This document shows, one piece after another, positions 1-8,719 of a DNA stretch of 64,000 nucleotides. The stretch covers positions 49,134 through 113,133 of the forward strand of contig DAGC01000002.1 of the NCBI GenBank assembly GCA_002495625.1, read 5' to 3'. The notes below the pieces were generated by a model, which was not told the origin of the DNA, searched no databases, and worked only from the letters and a program-made list of their open reading frames with translations. A program made the translations under genes and the position numbers. The stretch's first letter is position 1. The number at the start of each line of letters is the position of its first letter. The DNA is from Methanobacterium sp. UBA375. Its GTDB lineage: Archaea; Methanobacteriota; Methanobacteria; Methanobacteriales; Methanobacteriaceae.

Positions 1-1058
1 CGTTCCTTGTTGAATTTGGTGGTGGAAAGCATAGCTGCGGTGATGTTTAAAAGTGAATGGCTGCTGTCTACAGCACTCCACAGGTGGGGGGTGACCTCCT
101 GTAAGTCCCGGTTATAACTCTGGGGTAATGATTTGAGAATAGTTAATATAGCCACCAGTTCACCGTAGACTCCGGCGCATTTGGCCCGGGCGATCTCCGC
201 CACATCGGGGTTCTTCTTCTGGGGCATGATGGAGGATGTGCTGGAATATTCCCCGGCAATCTCAATTAAACCAAACTCGTAGGTGCTCCAGATTATGAGC
301 TCCTCACATATTTTAGAAAGGGTGGCACATAAAATAGATAGGGAAGATACGGTTTCGGATATGAAGTCCCGGGAGCTTACACCATCTATGGAATTTTCAA
401 GTATCTTGGAGAATCCCAGTAATTCACAGGTCCTCTCCCGGTCGATGGGAAAGCTGGTAGTGGTAAGCGCCGCTGAACCTAAGGGGCACATATCCACCCG
501 TTTGTAAGCATCTTTTATCCTTTCATAGTCCCGTTTAAGTGCATAAGCGTAGGATAACAGGTGATGTGCGAAGGTGGTGGGCTGTGCATGCTGCAGATGG
601 GTGTATCCCACCATCACAGTCTCGGTATGTCCATCTGCCAGGTCCAGTATGCCAGAAATAAATTTCAGCAGATGAGCCTGGATGGTGGAAAGCTCTTCCC
701 GGAGCACCAGTCTGAGATCCGTGGCCACCTGGTCGTTTCTGGATTTACCGGTATGCATGAAGCCGGCCACTTCACCTACCTTAGTGGTGACGTAGTTTTC
801 TAAGGCCATATGGATATCTTCAACTGAGGGATCTATATCCAGAGCATCGATTCCTTCATCCTCCAGTTCATTTAGTGCCTGGAGAATTTGGTCTGCATCT
901 TCTTTTGGTATGATTCCCTGCTCCTTCAGCATGGTGGTATGGGCTAAGTTGCATTGAATGTCAGCTAAAAATATTCTCTGGTCAAAATCAAGGGATGAGG
1001 TGAATTGCGCAGCATCACTGGTCATCTTATCTTTTAATCTTCCTGACCTCAGATTCAT
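1..1058 (-). CDS. argH: Argininosuccinate lyase, C-terminal part cut by window edge
   Basis: Last step of arginine synthesis: it cleaves argininosuccinate to arginine and fumarate in the cytoplasm. About 352 codons are visible from an ATG at 1058. The translation contains the family motif HTGKSRNDQVATD and the fumarase/lyase signature SSIMPQKKNP (encoded near 200-235). The usual length is about 470 residues, so roughly the last 115 lie outside the window. The gene reads toward the left edge and is transcribed in the same direction as the ribosomal block that follows. No damage is seen in the visible part. Confidence 0.96.
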   Translation of the reverse strand, partial: MNLRSGRLKDKMTSDAAQFTSSLDFDQRIFLADIQCNLAHTTMLKEQGIIPKEDADQILQALNELEDEGIDALDIDPSVEDIHMALENYVTTKVGEVAGFMHTGKSRNDQVATDLRLVLREELSTIQAHLLKFISGILDLADGHTETVMVGYTHLQHAQPTTFAHHLLSYAYALKRDYERIKDAYKRVDMCPLGSAALTTTSFPIDRERTCELLGFSKILENSIDGVSSRDFISETVSSLSILCATLSKICEELIIWSTYEFGLIEIAGEYSSTSSIMPQKKNPDVAEIARAKCAGVYGELVAILTILKSLPQSYNRDLQEVTPHLWSAVDSSHSLLNITAAMLSTTKFNKE

Positions 1059-1111
1059 TTGCAACCGCCTCGACGTTGTTATTTAAAAAGTTAAAAAGAA
1101 TTTAAAAAATT

Positions 1112-1276
1112 TTAAGTTTTCTTATCTTTAGTTTTCCATTCAGTGTATCCGCATTTACCACAGGCGTAACGATCTCCATGGTCAGCCATGAAGACTCCGT
1201 GTGAGCAACGGACACATTCCGGGTTTTTTCTGATGATCTTATTATCTTTAACCTCATAAAGTTCACATTTCTTCAT
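1112..1276 (-). CDS. rps27ae: Small ribosomal subunit protein S27ae
   Basis: A 54-residue basic zinc-ribbon protein of the 30S subunit. Translating the minus strand from the ATG at 1276 gives two CxxC pairs, CVRC and CGKC, separated by about 14 residues and followed by GYTEWK, the pattern of archaeal S27ae. It follows rps24e by about 50 bases in the same direction, the usual order in Methanobacteriales. The start is preceded by a GGAGG-type ribosome binding site (TCCTCC on the + strand at 1284-1289). The gene is short enough to be missed by length-filtered gene calling. Confidence 0.93.
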   Translation of the reverse strand: MKKCELYEVKDNKIIRKNPECVRCSHGVFMADHGDRYACGKCGYTEWKTKDKKT

Positions 1277-1329
1277 CGTATTTCCTCCTTAATGGTTTTT
1301 GGGGAACAGTATCTTTGTTTGTAATGTAA

Positions 1330-1656
1330 TTATTCTTCAGCTTCTTCTTCAGATTCAGCCTCAGCTTCTTCCTTGACTGGTTCCTGGTTTTTTTCCAGGA
1401 CGTGCTTCCTCTCAGTGGAGGCCAGGCTTTCTGCTGAATCGTAGACTTTAGCATATCCTACGGCCTTTCCTTCTCCAAACTGTGGTTTGAGTTTGTCCAC
1501 TACCAGCAGGTTCTTATCTGCATCTAGAACTGCCACCAGTTTGTTCTTGACATCTAAGATTTTGGGTGTTGATTCACCCTGGTAGGTGCAGTCAAATTCT
1601 ATTTCCGTCCTGTCTAACAGTGGGTTTTCTGTTTTCTGGGTTATATTGATTTCCAT
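1330..1656 (-). CDS. rps24e: Small ribosomal subunit protein S24e
   Basis: A 108-residue protein of the 30S subunit. The N-terminus (MEINITQKTENPLLDRTEI) and the middle block around VDKLKPQFGEGKAVGYAKVYD match the S24e fold. The C-terminal 25 residues are almost all acidic (EEAEAESEEEAEE), a common tail in this archaeal group. Its start lies inside the last codons of the dephospho-CoA kinase gene (16-base overlap), so the two are probably translationally coupled. It belongs to the rpoE1-rpoE2-kinase-rps24e-rps27ae operon. Confidence 0.95.
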   Translation of the reverse strand: MEINITQKTENPLLDRTEIEFDCTYQGESTPKILDVKNKLVAVLDADKNLLVVDKLKPQFGEGKAVGYAKVYDSAESLASTERKHVLEKNQEPVKEEAEAESEEEAEE

Positions 1657-2174
1657 GGTAGGTCTCCTTTAAATTTATCCATAAATTCTTCGGTTATATC
1701 TTTGAATCTATCAACTTCACATAGTACCACACCTTCTCCGGGTTGGCCGTAAAGCACAACCGTTCCAGGTGGGGCGGTGATCACGCAGGGCAGTACCGCC
1801 AGGTCTTCTTCACCATCCACCACTATCAGGACTTTATTTCCTGTCTTGTTAAGCTCATATGCCTTGATTATGGTATCCAAGAGCTCTTCGGTGATGGTTC
1901 CTGGTGGGTTTGTTGCGTTTAATAGAGCGTGAAAGTAACTTAATTCATCATCCTTTTCTGTTTCTTTTCTTTCAATCCGATGGTCTATGATGCCTATATC
2001 CGGTGTTATCCCAGTGTTAATGAGATTTGATGTGGTGGCATCTCCGATGGAAATGATAAGTTGGTGATTGTTTTTATATTTTTCCAGAGTTTTCTTTATC
2101 TCTGCTACTGAGGAATAAATTTCTCCAAATGGTTTCTTAAATGCTTTTCGCTCTTCCTCTTTTAATATTAACAC
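1641..2174 (-). CDS. GTP-dependent dephospho-CoA kinase (DUF359 family)
   Basis: The 177-residue product belongs to the former DUF359 family, shown in Thermococcus to phosphorylate dephospho-CoA with GTP, the last step of archaeal coenzyme A synthesis. Visible family blocks are IISIGDATTSNLI, PDIGIIDHR, TNPPGTI and VDGEEDLAVLPC, the last two probably shaping the nucleotide and phosphate sites. The start is GTG and shares its first base with the TAG stop of rpoE2, and the end overlaps rps24e, so it lies in a tightly coupled operon. The exact substrate is inferred from the family. Confidence 0.87.
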   Translation of the reverse strand: MLILKEEERKAFKKPFGEIYSSVAEIKKTLEKYKNNHQLIISIGDATTSNLINTGITPDIGIIDHRIERKETEKDDELSYFHALLNATNPPGTITEELLDTIIKAYELNKTGNKVLIVVDGEEDLAVLPCVITAPPGTVVLYGQPGEGVVLCEVDRFKDITEEFMDKFKGDLPWKSI

Positions 2175-2356
2175 TATCTGACCCTCAGGGCGTATTCTCC
2201 AGGTAAGGTTATACCTAATTCCTTGGCTATGTCTGATTTTTCTGGATCAACTATGATGAGAAATCCACTCCAGTTCCGGGAGCTGGATACATTGCAGATG
2301 GCGCATCTGTCCTCTTCCATGAGTCTGTGACATCGGGTGCATGCTTTGGTAACCAT
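2174..2356 (-). CDS. rpoE2: RNA polymerase subunit RpoE2 / Spt4
   Basis: A 60-residue zinc protein homologous to eukaryotic Spt4, which pairs with Spt5 and binds the RNA polymerase clamp to keep elongation processive. Four cysteines form the zinc knuckle: CTRC near residue 6 and CAIC near residue 18. The rest reads SRNWSGFLIIVDPEKSDIAK, typical of archaeal Spt4. It sits two bases after rpoE1 and overlaps the kinase gene by one base, the standard archaeal arrangement. Confidence 0.94.
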   Translation of the reverse strand: MVTKACTRCHRLMEEDRCAICNVSSSRNWSGFLIIVDPEKSDIAKELGITLPGEYALRVR

Positions 2357-2358
2357 AT

Positions 2359-2961
2359 CTATTTCTTCCTTCCTTTACTTTTTCCTTTGCCTTTGGGTTT
2401 GCCTTTATCTTTACCTTTCTGTTTTTCTTCTTCTATCCACTCGAATCTGCCCAGGCCGGGCTGTCTCATGGTGAGTCCGATCTTGGTTTCCTTGGAAGAT
2501 TTACCCTTAAGTGACAGGGCCACGATTCGTGCCCGGACCTTGTTACCTTCTTCCAGGCTTTTCTTGGATTCTTTACCAAGCAGGGCTCCTCTTTTGGCGT
2601 CGTAGTTTATGTAGTCATCTGTGACCTGTGATACGTGCACCAGTCCATCTACTGGTCCGATGCGTATGAAGGCACCGAATTCTGTTATCTCTATTACTTC
2701 TCCTTCCACCACTTCATGCAGTTCTGGTTTGAAGAATAGAGCGGTGAATATAACGTCATGATAGGCTGCTCCGTCACCCATTATCACTTTTCCAGTGCCG
2801 ATTTCTTCTATTTCTTTAACGGTGACCATGAGTCCCAGTTTCTTATCGATCTTACCCACGTAGTTTTCATTTAAAACTTCGGAGGCAATATCTCTTATGG
2901 GTTCATCAAACCGGCTGGGTGGGATTCTAACCGTGTCTTCGATTTTGGATATTAAATACAA
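2359..2961 (-). CDS. rpoE1: RNA polymerase subunit RpoE1 (Rpo7, Rpb7 homologue)
   Basis: Stalk subunit of archaeal RNA polymerase, partner of RpoF. The 200-residue product has an N-terminal tip domain (about 1-80) and a C-terminal S1/OB domain (about 82-165) with the block EGEVIEITEFGAFIRIGPVDGLVHVSQ. The last 20 residues form a Lys/Gly-rich tail (KGKDKGKPKGKGKSKGRKK) that makes it a little longer than most family members and could add nucleic-acid contacts. It opens the operon toward rpoE2. Confidence 0.95.
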   Translation of the reverse strand: MYLISKIEDTVRIPPSRFDEPIRDIASEVLNENYVGKIDKKLGLMVTVKEIEEIGTGKVIMGDGAAYHDVIFTALFFKPELHEVVEGEVIEITEFGAFIRIGPVDGLVHVSQVTDDYINYDAKRGALLGKESKKSLEEGNKVRARIVALSLKGKSSKETKIGLTMRQPGLGRFEWIEEEKQKGKDKGKPKGKGKSKGRKK

Positions 2962-3018
2962 ACTAAATCCCTCTTTTAACTAAGCAAAATTATTGTTTTA
3001 AACTAAATTTTATATAAT

Positions 3019-3672
3019 TTACATTTTTTTAAGGTAATCTTTAAATTCATTAACCTTATCATCCAATCCTTTAGATCTAAGGTAAGTTTCAAATTCTTTC
3101 ACGTTTTTATCTACTTCTTTGGATAATTGGTCGAATTCTTTGTCGAATGTGTATTTCTCTTTATATAATTCCACCGAATGGTTTATGGCTTCACGTGCTG
3201 CTTGTGCATTGTCCCACCCCTTAACTTCAGTTTTCTTCCCCTCGAGTTTCTTGTAGTCCTCGAAGAAATGGCTGATCTCATTTAAGAGTGCTTCAGGCAC
3301 ATCGCTTATATCTTTAACATCCTTGTAACGGACGTCGTTTACAGGTACGGCCAGGATTTTATCGTCGCTATCTCCACCATCGATCATCCTCATAACACCG
3401 ATAGGGCGGGCGTCGATTACGCATCCCGGGAAGGTGGGTTCGTCCATTATAACCAGGATATCCATGGGGTCTCCATCGTCCCAGAGACTCCGGGGTATTA
3501 TACCGTATTCAGCAGGGTAGTGGAATGGTGAGTACAGTACCCGGTCGAGTGCAAATGCCTCTTTATCCTTATCATATTCATATTTGTTCCTTGACCCTTT
3601 AGGGATTTCCACCACAGCATATACTACTTCCGGGGTGGATGGTCCAGTTGGTATTCCTTTCCAGAGATTCAT
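3019..3672 (-). CDS. ppa: Inorganic pyrophosphatase, family I
   Basis: Cytoplasmic enzyme that hydrolyses pyrophosphate to phosphate and so pulls biosynthetic reactions forward. The 217-residue sequence has the family I blocks IPKGSRNKYEYDK, YPAEYGIIP, the Mg-binding run DDGDPMDILV and the acidic DGGDSDDKI. The C-terminal 40 residues are charged and predicted helical (KEVDKNVKEFETYLRSK), extending the usual core of about 175 residues. The start at 3672 has the ribosome binding site AAGGAGGAAAGG just upstream. It appears to have its own promoter region between it and the PIN gene. Confidence 0.95.
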   Translation of the reverse strand: MNLWKGIPTGPSTPEVVYAVVEIPKGSRNKYEYDKDKEAFALDRVLYSPFHYPAEYGIIPRSLWDDGDPMDILVIMDEPTFPGCVIDARPIGVMRMIDGGDSDDKILAVPVNDVRYKDVKDISDVPEALLNEISHFFEDYKKLEGKKTEVKGWDNAQAAREAINHSVELYKEKYTFDKEFDQLSKEVDKNVKEFETYLRSKGLDDKVNEFKDYLKKM

Positions 3673-3766
3673 ATTATCCTTTCCTCCTTAACATAACCAT
3701 TGAATTTGAATGAGAGATAATATCTACTATGTCATTATTAATTTTTAAAAGTTTTTTATACAAATT

Positions 3767-4161
3767 TTATAAATACCCATCAACCGCCAGGTATTTCCTC
3801 TGCCGGAGGTAGATAACAGGTATTTCAAGCTTGCGGGCTCTCCTTCTAAGTTCCCGGTCGTTGGTGCATAACACTGGGGATATCCGGAGCAGGGCATCAT
3901 CCACCCGTTCCCCTTCAAGGAGGGGAATGTCTTTTACCTTTAAAGGTGGAAGACCGGTGATTTTAAGCGCTGTTGTTGCTGCGGTCCTGGTTTTCCCCCG
4001 AGATCTTTCCCATATACTTTCCAGTTCCCCTATTATGAAGGAGGGAACTATATAGTTATACCGGGGTATGAGCTCGTGGAGCTGGCCAGCCACGTCCAGG
4101 TTGAACTGGGCGGCCATCATTAAAAATTTGCATCAAGTATAGCTTCATTTGATGATTCCAT
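3767..4161 (-). pseudogene. PIN-domain protein (Fcf1/Utp24-like archaeal family), frameshifted near its N-terminus
   Basis: From an ATG at 4161, overlapping the end of the eIF2 gamma gene, the minus strand reads MESSNEAILDANF and then meets TAA. In the next frame it continues LMMAAQFNLDVAGQLHELIP to a stop at 3767. Joined, this is a normal PIN start (ILDANFLM carries the first catalytic Asp) followed by acidic blocks FIIGELESI and LCTNDRELRRRA. The break falls in a run of five A on the + strand (4122-4126); six would restore one frame of about 131 codons. An in-frame ATG at 4120 would give a 117-residue protein without the first catalytic Asp. A sequencing error is at least as likely as real inactivation. 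Confidence 0.8.
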
Positions 4162-5371
4162 ATCCAATCAACCTCCATCTGGCCCCTACTCTCCTGCTCA
4201 GGGCTACTCTTTGACCTTCATCTGCACAGACTGGTAGTTTGAGTTTCACATCCACCACGTCTTTACGGGCGCTGGTCACCACTCCAATGGTGGTGGAGGT
4301 TCCGATATTTATCATCAACGGTTCTGAGGATTTAATTGGTTCCACAGTCTTCTCTTCCTTGGTTCCAACCACCCGTTCCAGGAGGTGGGTTTTCATGGTG
4401 AACTCATATATCACCGGTGGTAATGTACCTGGTTTACCCGCTACAGATCCCGATAGGGAGTCTGCCTTGGTTAAAGCAGGATCTAATTTGGTAGCTACAC
4501 CGATAAGTCCACCGGGACCTATCTCATCCACATTCTCTCCACCACCGACTAAACCGATGACTTCAGAATGGAGACTGGTCCATTCATCTTTACCCCTCTT
4601 TTTAATCTGTACACCCGGCTTTATCTCGATCTCATCACCGACTTTGAGTTTACCCTGGAACAGTGATCCTCCGATAACCCCTCCCACCATATCTTCTGGT
4701 GGACTGCCGGGCTTGTTTATGTCAAAAGATCGGGCCACGTACATACGAGGAGATTTTCTAAGGGACCGTCGGGGTGTTTTTATCCTTTCCTGGATGACTT
4801 CAATTAATATATCGATGTTTGCTCCCTGCTGGGCAGATACCGGTATGATGGGTGCGTCTTCAGCTCCAGTGCCCTTGATGAAGTCCTGTATTTCCTTATA
4901 ACTTTCAATGGCACGCTCACGGGAGACTATATCTATCTTGTTCTGCACCACTATCACATCTGTAACCCCTATAACGTCCAGAGCCATTAAGTGCTCCTTG
5001 GTTTGAGGTTGTGGACAGGGTTCGTTGGCGGCTATAACCAGAACGGCACCGTCCATTATGGCGGCACCTGAGAGCATGGTGGCCATGAGTGTTTCGTGTC
5101 CTGGCGAGTCCACAAATGATACTTTTTTGAGAACCTGTGTTTCTGCTCCGCAGTGTTCACATACCATGGCGGTGGTGAAGCACTGGGGTGCTGGGCAATC
5201 CATGCACCTGCGGAAGGTGATATCAGCATATCCTAAACGGATGGAGATACCCCTTTTAGTTTCTTCACTGTGGGTATCGGTCCATATCCCGGATAATGCC
5301 TTGGTTAATGTTGTTTTACCGTGGTCGACGTGACCTACTAGACCAATGTTAATTTCAGACTGTGTTTTCAA
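4145..5371 (-). CDS. eif2g: Translation initiation factor aIF2 subunit gamma
   Basis: GTPase core of the factor that brings initiator Met-tRNA to the small ribosomal subunit. The 408-residue protein has the P-loop GLVGHVDHGKTTL at residues 11-23, switch II DSPGHETLM, NKID for guanine recognition and a zinc knuckle (CMDCPAPQC then CEHCG, about residues 57-80) specific to the gamma subunit. Domains II and III fill the rest. It lies 16 bases after rps6e and overlaps the start of the PIN gene, so the three are probably co-transcribed. Confidence 0.97.
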   Translation of the reverse strand: MKTQSEINIGLVGHVDHGKTTLTKALSGIWTDTHSEETKRGISIRLGYADITFRRCMDCPAPQCFTTAMVCEHCGAETQVLKKVSFVDSPGHETLMATMLSGAAIMDGAVLVIAANEPCPQPQTKEHLMALDVIGVTDVIVVQNKIDIVSRERAIESYKEIQDFIKGTGAEDAPIIPVSAQQGANIDILIEVIQERIKTPRRSLRKSPRMYVARSFDINKPGSPPEDMVGGVIGGSLFQGKLKVGDEIEIKPGVQIKKRGKDEWTSLHSEVIGLVGGGENVDEIGPGGLIGVATKLDPALTKADSLSGSVAGKPGTLPPVIYEFTMKTHLLERVVGTKEEKTVEPIKSSEPLMINIGTSTTIGVVTSARKDVVDVKLKLPVCADEGQRVALSRRVGARWRLIGYGIIK

Positions 5372-5387
5372 AACTTACCCCCAGAAT

Positions 5388-5768
5388 TTACTCCTCATCA
5401 GCTTGTAAAAGTTCATCGATACTCTTTTTACCCTTCTTACTAACCACGGTACTGACCTGCACGATATCATCAGATATGGTGTTTCCACGGACGGTCTTTC
5501 TTCTGCGCTGTCCGTCCCTCTTGGGTTTAAATCCAGTACCGCCTGAAAGCAGGCTTTTTATCCTTCTAGGTCCTTCAACATCCTTTTTCATTGGGAAACC
5601 ATTCTTATCACTTCCCCCGGTAATTTTCAGGGTGTATCCGTTTAAACCTAACTTAGAAGCGTCAAATTCCTCACCAATTTTAAGTCCCAGTAGTTGCTTG
5701 GACTCGGCTGCAGGAACTTCTATCTGGTGGCTGTCTTTACCTTCTGAAATAACTAATTTAAATGCCAA
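5388..5768 (-). CDS. rps6e: Small ribosomal subunit protein S6e
   Basis: A 126-residue protein of the 30S subunit. The N-terminal half (MAFKLVISEGKDSHQIEVP, then LKITGGSDKNGFPMKKDVEGP) and the block KRDGQRRRKTVRGNTISDD are diagnostic of archaeal S6e. An S6e-eIF2 gamma pair is a widespread archaeal gene order. The start at 5768 has GGAGGAAAT immediately upstream. Length is normal for archaea, which lack the long eukaryotic C-terminal phosphorylated tail. Confidence 0.96.
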   Translation of the reverse strand: MAFKLVISEGKDSHQIEVPAAESKQLLGLKIGEEFDASKLGLNGYTLKITGGSDKNGFPMKKDVEGPRRIKSLLSGGTGFKPKRDGQRRRKTVRGNTISDDIVQVSTVVSKKGKKSIDELLQADEE

Positions 5769-5884
5769 TTTATTTCCTCCATTTATTTGCTTTTTCTTAA
5801 CTCTTATTTATCTGTTATTAAATGTATAATAATCTAATATTATGAATTTTAATTTTTTTAAATGAATTTTAATTTTGGAATCAA

Positions 5885-7663
5885 TTAAAGTATCCCCCAG
5901 GAGGGGTCTTCCTTCCTTTTTATATCCACTATTTCCTGGAGTATATCCAGTTCATCTTCACTCAGTTTCCCTTTAAGCTCTGTTTCCAGTATCTTATAAT
6001 GTTTTTCCGGGATGTTAACGTATAGGGTTTCCCCTTCCTCAAAGTCACGGTCGAATACGGCTTCCTTTATGGCCATGGCCACTTTCGAGCCTTTAGAGGC
6101 TGATTTCAGGTTGTCGCCTTTATCCTGCATACTCTCCACTTTACCGATGGGAGTGCCGTCTTCACGCATCAGACTGTAATCCTTCTTCACCGTACCGCCC
6201 AGGACTTCTATACCCGCTATAGCTGGTTTACTGTACCTGAAGACCAGTTTAGGGATTATCCTTATTTTTGCGGGGTGTATTATAGCCTCAAGCCACTGTT
6301 CCCGCCTGCGTTCTTCGGCTGCTTTGAGCCATTCCTCGTAGTCCTCGGTGAGCTGGTAGATCACATCGGCGGAGAAGAGCTTTAACTCGGAGTTTTTAAG
6401 TTCCTCTGCTGCACTGGGCAGCACTTTCACGTTGAAGGCTAAGATAACCCCGTGCAGGGGGTCTTCCTTTTTCACGATGGATGCGTTGACCACATCCCTC
6501 CGGGAGACGTCACCAATATCAGCAGTTCTAATTGGCACCTCCAGGTCCTTGAGCATGTTTACCAGTGCTTCCAGGGATCCCAGGGTATCTGCCTTCACCA
6601 GGACACCCATCTCCCGGGTGTCGATCTTGATGCTTTCGATCTCCTGGAGTATCTCCTCTTTCACCTCTTCGAAGTCGGCTTTGGCCACTCTCAGGGGTGA
6701 TCCGGAGATGACGTTTTCGATTTTAGGGGCCACAATTTTTACACCAGCGGCAGCCACCACTTCATCCACCTTCTGGAACTTCTTCTTGGACTCCCGGATC
6801 TCCTCCAGTGGCCTTGGCTTTAAGAGTGACCGTATCTTGGTGGTTATAACATCGTCTATGGTGGTCAGTGCGATGAAATCATTTTTACGGAGTATTCCAT
6901 CGTAGATCACCACGTCCAGGGTTACTCCCAGTCCTGTTTCCTCTTTAATCTCCAATACTGTCCCCTTGGCCGGGGAGTCGGTTTCTATCTGCAGCTGTTT
7001 CTGCAGGTACTGCTGGGCCAGGCCCATGAGCATGGTTAAAAGTTCGGCTATTCCTTCACCTGTCTTGGCACTCATGGGGATGATGCTTACCTGTTTGGCG
7101 AAGTTCGTAACCCGGTCGAACCTTTCTGACTCGAACCCTTCGTTGTGGAGGATTCCCACCAGTTCATAGAGGCTGGTGTCCAGTTTTTCCTGCACGCTTT
7201 TGGCCTGTTCATGGTATGATTTCATGAATGTGGAATCCTGGTGGACTTCCCATCCATAGATTTTATCGATCTTATTGGCAGCCACTATGAAAGGTGTTTT
7301 ATACATCTTAAGGATGTTTAAAGCTTCATAGGTCTGTGGCTTGAATCCTTCGTTTATGTCCACGATCAATATGGCCAGATCGGCCAGTGCACCTCCCCTT
7401 TTACGTAGGGTGGTGAATGCTTCGTGTCCCGGGGTGTCTATGAAGAACAGGCCGGGCATCTTATCTTTGATATCCAATTTCTGGATGAAGGCACCGCTGA
7501 TATTCTCAATCACTTCCATGGGTATTTCTGTGGCACCTATGTGCTGGGTTATGCCCCCTGCTTCCTTCTGGGCTATGGCGCTGCCTCTGATGAAGTCCAG
7601 CAGGGTGGTTTTCCCGTGGTCGACATGACCTAAAACAGAAACTATGGGTGATCTCATCTTCAA
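5885..7663 (-). CDS. infB: Translation initiation factor aIF5B
   Basis: GTPase that promotes subunit joining at translation initiation. The 592-residue protein begins MKMRSPIVSVLGHVDHGKTTLLDFIRG (P-loop near residue 12), has switch II DTPGHEAF, NKID for guanine specificity, the family blocks ADTLGSLEAL and DRDFEEGETLYVN, and a C-terminal helix. Many archaeal infB genes carry an intein in the P-loop or switch region; none is present here. It lies downstream of ndk with a gap of about 135 bases, in the same direction. Confidence 0.96.
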   Translation of the reverse strand: MKMRSPIVSVLGHVDHGKTTLLDFIRGSAIAQKEAGGITQHIGATEIPMEVIENISGAFIQKLDIKDKMPGLFFIDTPGHEAFTTLRKRGGALADLAILIVDINEGFKPQTYEALNILKMYKTPFIVAANKIDKIYGWEVHQDSTFMKSYHEQAKSVQEKLDTSLYELVGILHNEGFESERFDRVTNFAKQVSIIPMSAKTGEGIAELLTMLMGLAQQYLQKQLQIETDSPAKGTVLEIKEETGLGVTLDVVIYDGILRKNDFIALTTIDDVITTKIRSLLKPRPLEEIRESKKKFQKVDEVVAAAGVKIVAPKIENVISGSPLRVAKADFEEVKEEILQEIESIKIDTREMGVLVKADTLGSLEALVNMLKDLEVPIRTADIGDVSRRDVVNASIVKKEDPLHGVILAFNVKVLPSAAEELKNSELKLFSADVIYQLTEDYEEWLKAAEERRREQWLEAIIHPAKIRIIPKLVFRYSKPAIAGIEVLGGTVKKDYSLMREDGTPIGKVESMQDKGDNLKSASKGSKVAMAIKEAVFDRDFEEGETLYVNIPEKHYKILETELKGKLSEDELDILQEIVDIKRKEDPSWGIL

Positions 7664-7798
7664 ATTAATCGTGTTCCTCCGAATAGATTCGTTCTGTTAG
7701 AAATTGATTCATTTCTTGAATAATATTCTTTAACATTACCTGAATAAATATTTCTTTAAAATAAGAAAGGGGTGAGCTTCGTAAAAAAATAGTGGGGT

Positions 7799-8257
7799 TT
7801 AAGGTTCTTCGTAGATGAGTTCTTCATCTGGCAGGGTGTAGCTGCAGATTTCATCTTCACTGAAGAACAGGGCAATCTCTCGCTCGGCGGATCCTGGGGA
7901 ATCTGAGGCGTGTATGATATTCCTACCAGTGTCAATGGCGTAATCGCCCCTGATTGTTCCTAAATCTGCTTCTTTAGGATTGGTGGCGCCCACTATTTTT
8001 CTGATAAGACTTATACATTCGTTGCCTTCAATCACCATGGCCAGTACCGGTCCTGAGGTTATGTAGTCCACCAGGTCTTTGAAGAATGGTTTTTCTTTGT
8101 GCTCGCCGTAGTGTTCCTTTGCCAGGTCATCATCGATGATGAGCATCCGGGCGGCGACTATCTTTAATCCCTTTTCTTCCAGTCTGGTTATTATTTTACC
8201 GGCGAGTTTCCTCTTAACTGCGTCTGGTTTAAGCATCAGAAAGCTCTTTTCCTTCAT
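7799..8257 (-). CDS. ndk: Nucleoside diphosphate kinase
   Basis: Transfers the gamma phosphate of ATP to other nucleoside diphosphates through a phospho-histidine. The 152-residue sequence begins MKEKSFLMLKPDAVKRKLAGKII. The active-site block NIIHASDSPGSAEREIALFF contains the catalytic His in the NxxHxSDS signature, and GPVLAMVIEG precedes it. It is 12 bases downstream of rpl24e, in the conserved rpl7ae-rps28e-rpl24e-ndk-infB order of methanogens. Confidence 0.97.
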   Translation of the reverse strand: MKEKSFLMLKPDAVKRKLAGKIITRLEEKGLKIVAARMLIIDDDLAKEHYGEHKEKPFFKDLVDYITSGPVLAMVIEGNECISLIRKIVGATNPKEADLGTIRGDYAIDTGRNIIHASDSPGSAEREIALFFSEDEICSYTLPDEELIYEEP

Positions 8258-8269
8258 GTTTCTACCCTG

Positions 8270-8431
8270 TTACTTTTTTACCCACTTAACCTTTCTGGGG
8301 ACTCTGTTGAGTTTAATCCTGTTTTTTTCACATTTACTGCTGCAGAAAAAGTATACAGTACCATCTTTTTTGACGTACATCTTACCGGTACCGTCTTCCA
8401 TTTCTTCTCCGCAGAATGAACATGTTCTCAT
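8270..8431 (-). CDS. rpl24e: Large ribosomal subunit protein L24e
   Basis: A 53-residue zinc protein of the 50S subunit. The translation from the ATG at 8431 starts MRTCSFCGEEMEDGTGKMYVK and continues FFCSSKCEKNRIKLNR. The four cysteines (CSFC and CSSKC) form the L24e treble-clef zinc finger, and the basic C-terminus (RVPRKVKWVKK) contacts rRNA. It sits 18 bases after rps28e and 12 before ndk in one operon. Its small size makes it easy to miss. Confidence 0.94.
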   Translation of the reverse strand: MRTCSFCGEEMEDGTGKMYVKKDGTVYFFCSSKCEKNRIKLNRVPRKVKWVKK

Positions 8432-8449
8432 GATAATACACCTTTACAT

Positions 8450-8656
8450 TTAGGGTGTACGGATTTCCTTAGCTTCCCGTATGGTATCCAGCAACATTAA
8501 AACGTCGCCTTCTCTTATGGCTCCCATAACGTTTCTGGTAAGTATCCTACCCTTGTCTCTTCCTTCCAGTATCCTGCATTTTACCTGCATTACTTCACCG
8601 GTCATGCCGGTTCTCTTTAATACTTCAATTACTTCGGCAGGAGTTCCATCGTCCAT
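8450..8656 (-). CDS. rps28e: Small ribosomal subunit protein S28e
   Basis: A 68-residue OB-fold protein of the 30S subunit. The sequence PAEVIEVLKRTGMTGEVMQVKCRILEG followed by GRILTRNVMGAIREGDVLMLLDTIREA is a complete S28e with the usual length. It lies 63 bases downstream of rpl7ae and 18 upstream of rpl24e, all read leftward. The start is preceded by AAGGTGATTTT, a good ribosome binding site. Confidence 0.95.
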   Translation of the reverse strand: MDDGTPAEVIEVLKRTGMTGEVMQVKCRILEGRDKGRILTRNVMGAIREGDVLMLLDTIREAKEIRTP

Positions 8657-8719
8657 ATAAAATCACCTTCGATTAAAAATAGGAAAGTTATGCCTTTAGG
8701 GCTTATCAACTTTCGATGA

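Noticed and set aside
1641..2174. Treating the kinase start as uncertain because it is GTG
   Set aside because: The GTG overlaps the rpoE2 stop, and the family N-terminus follows at once; GTG starts are common in this genome.
7424..7633. Open frame on the + strand beside infB
   Set aside because: Antisense to the GTPase domain of infB, without start signals.
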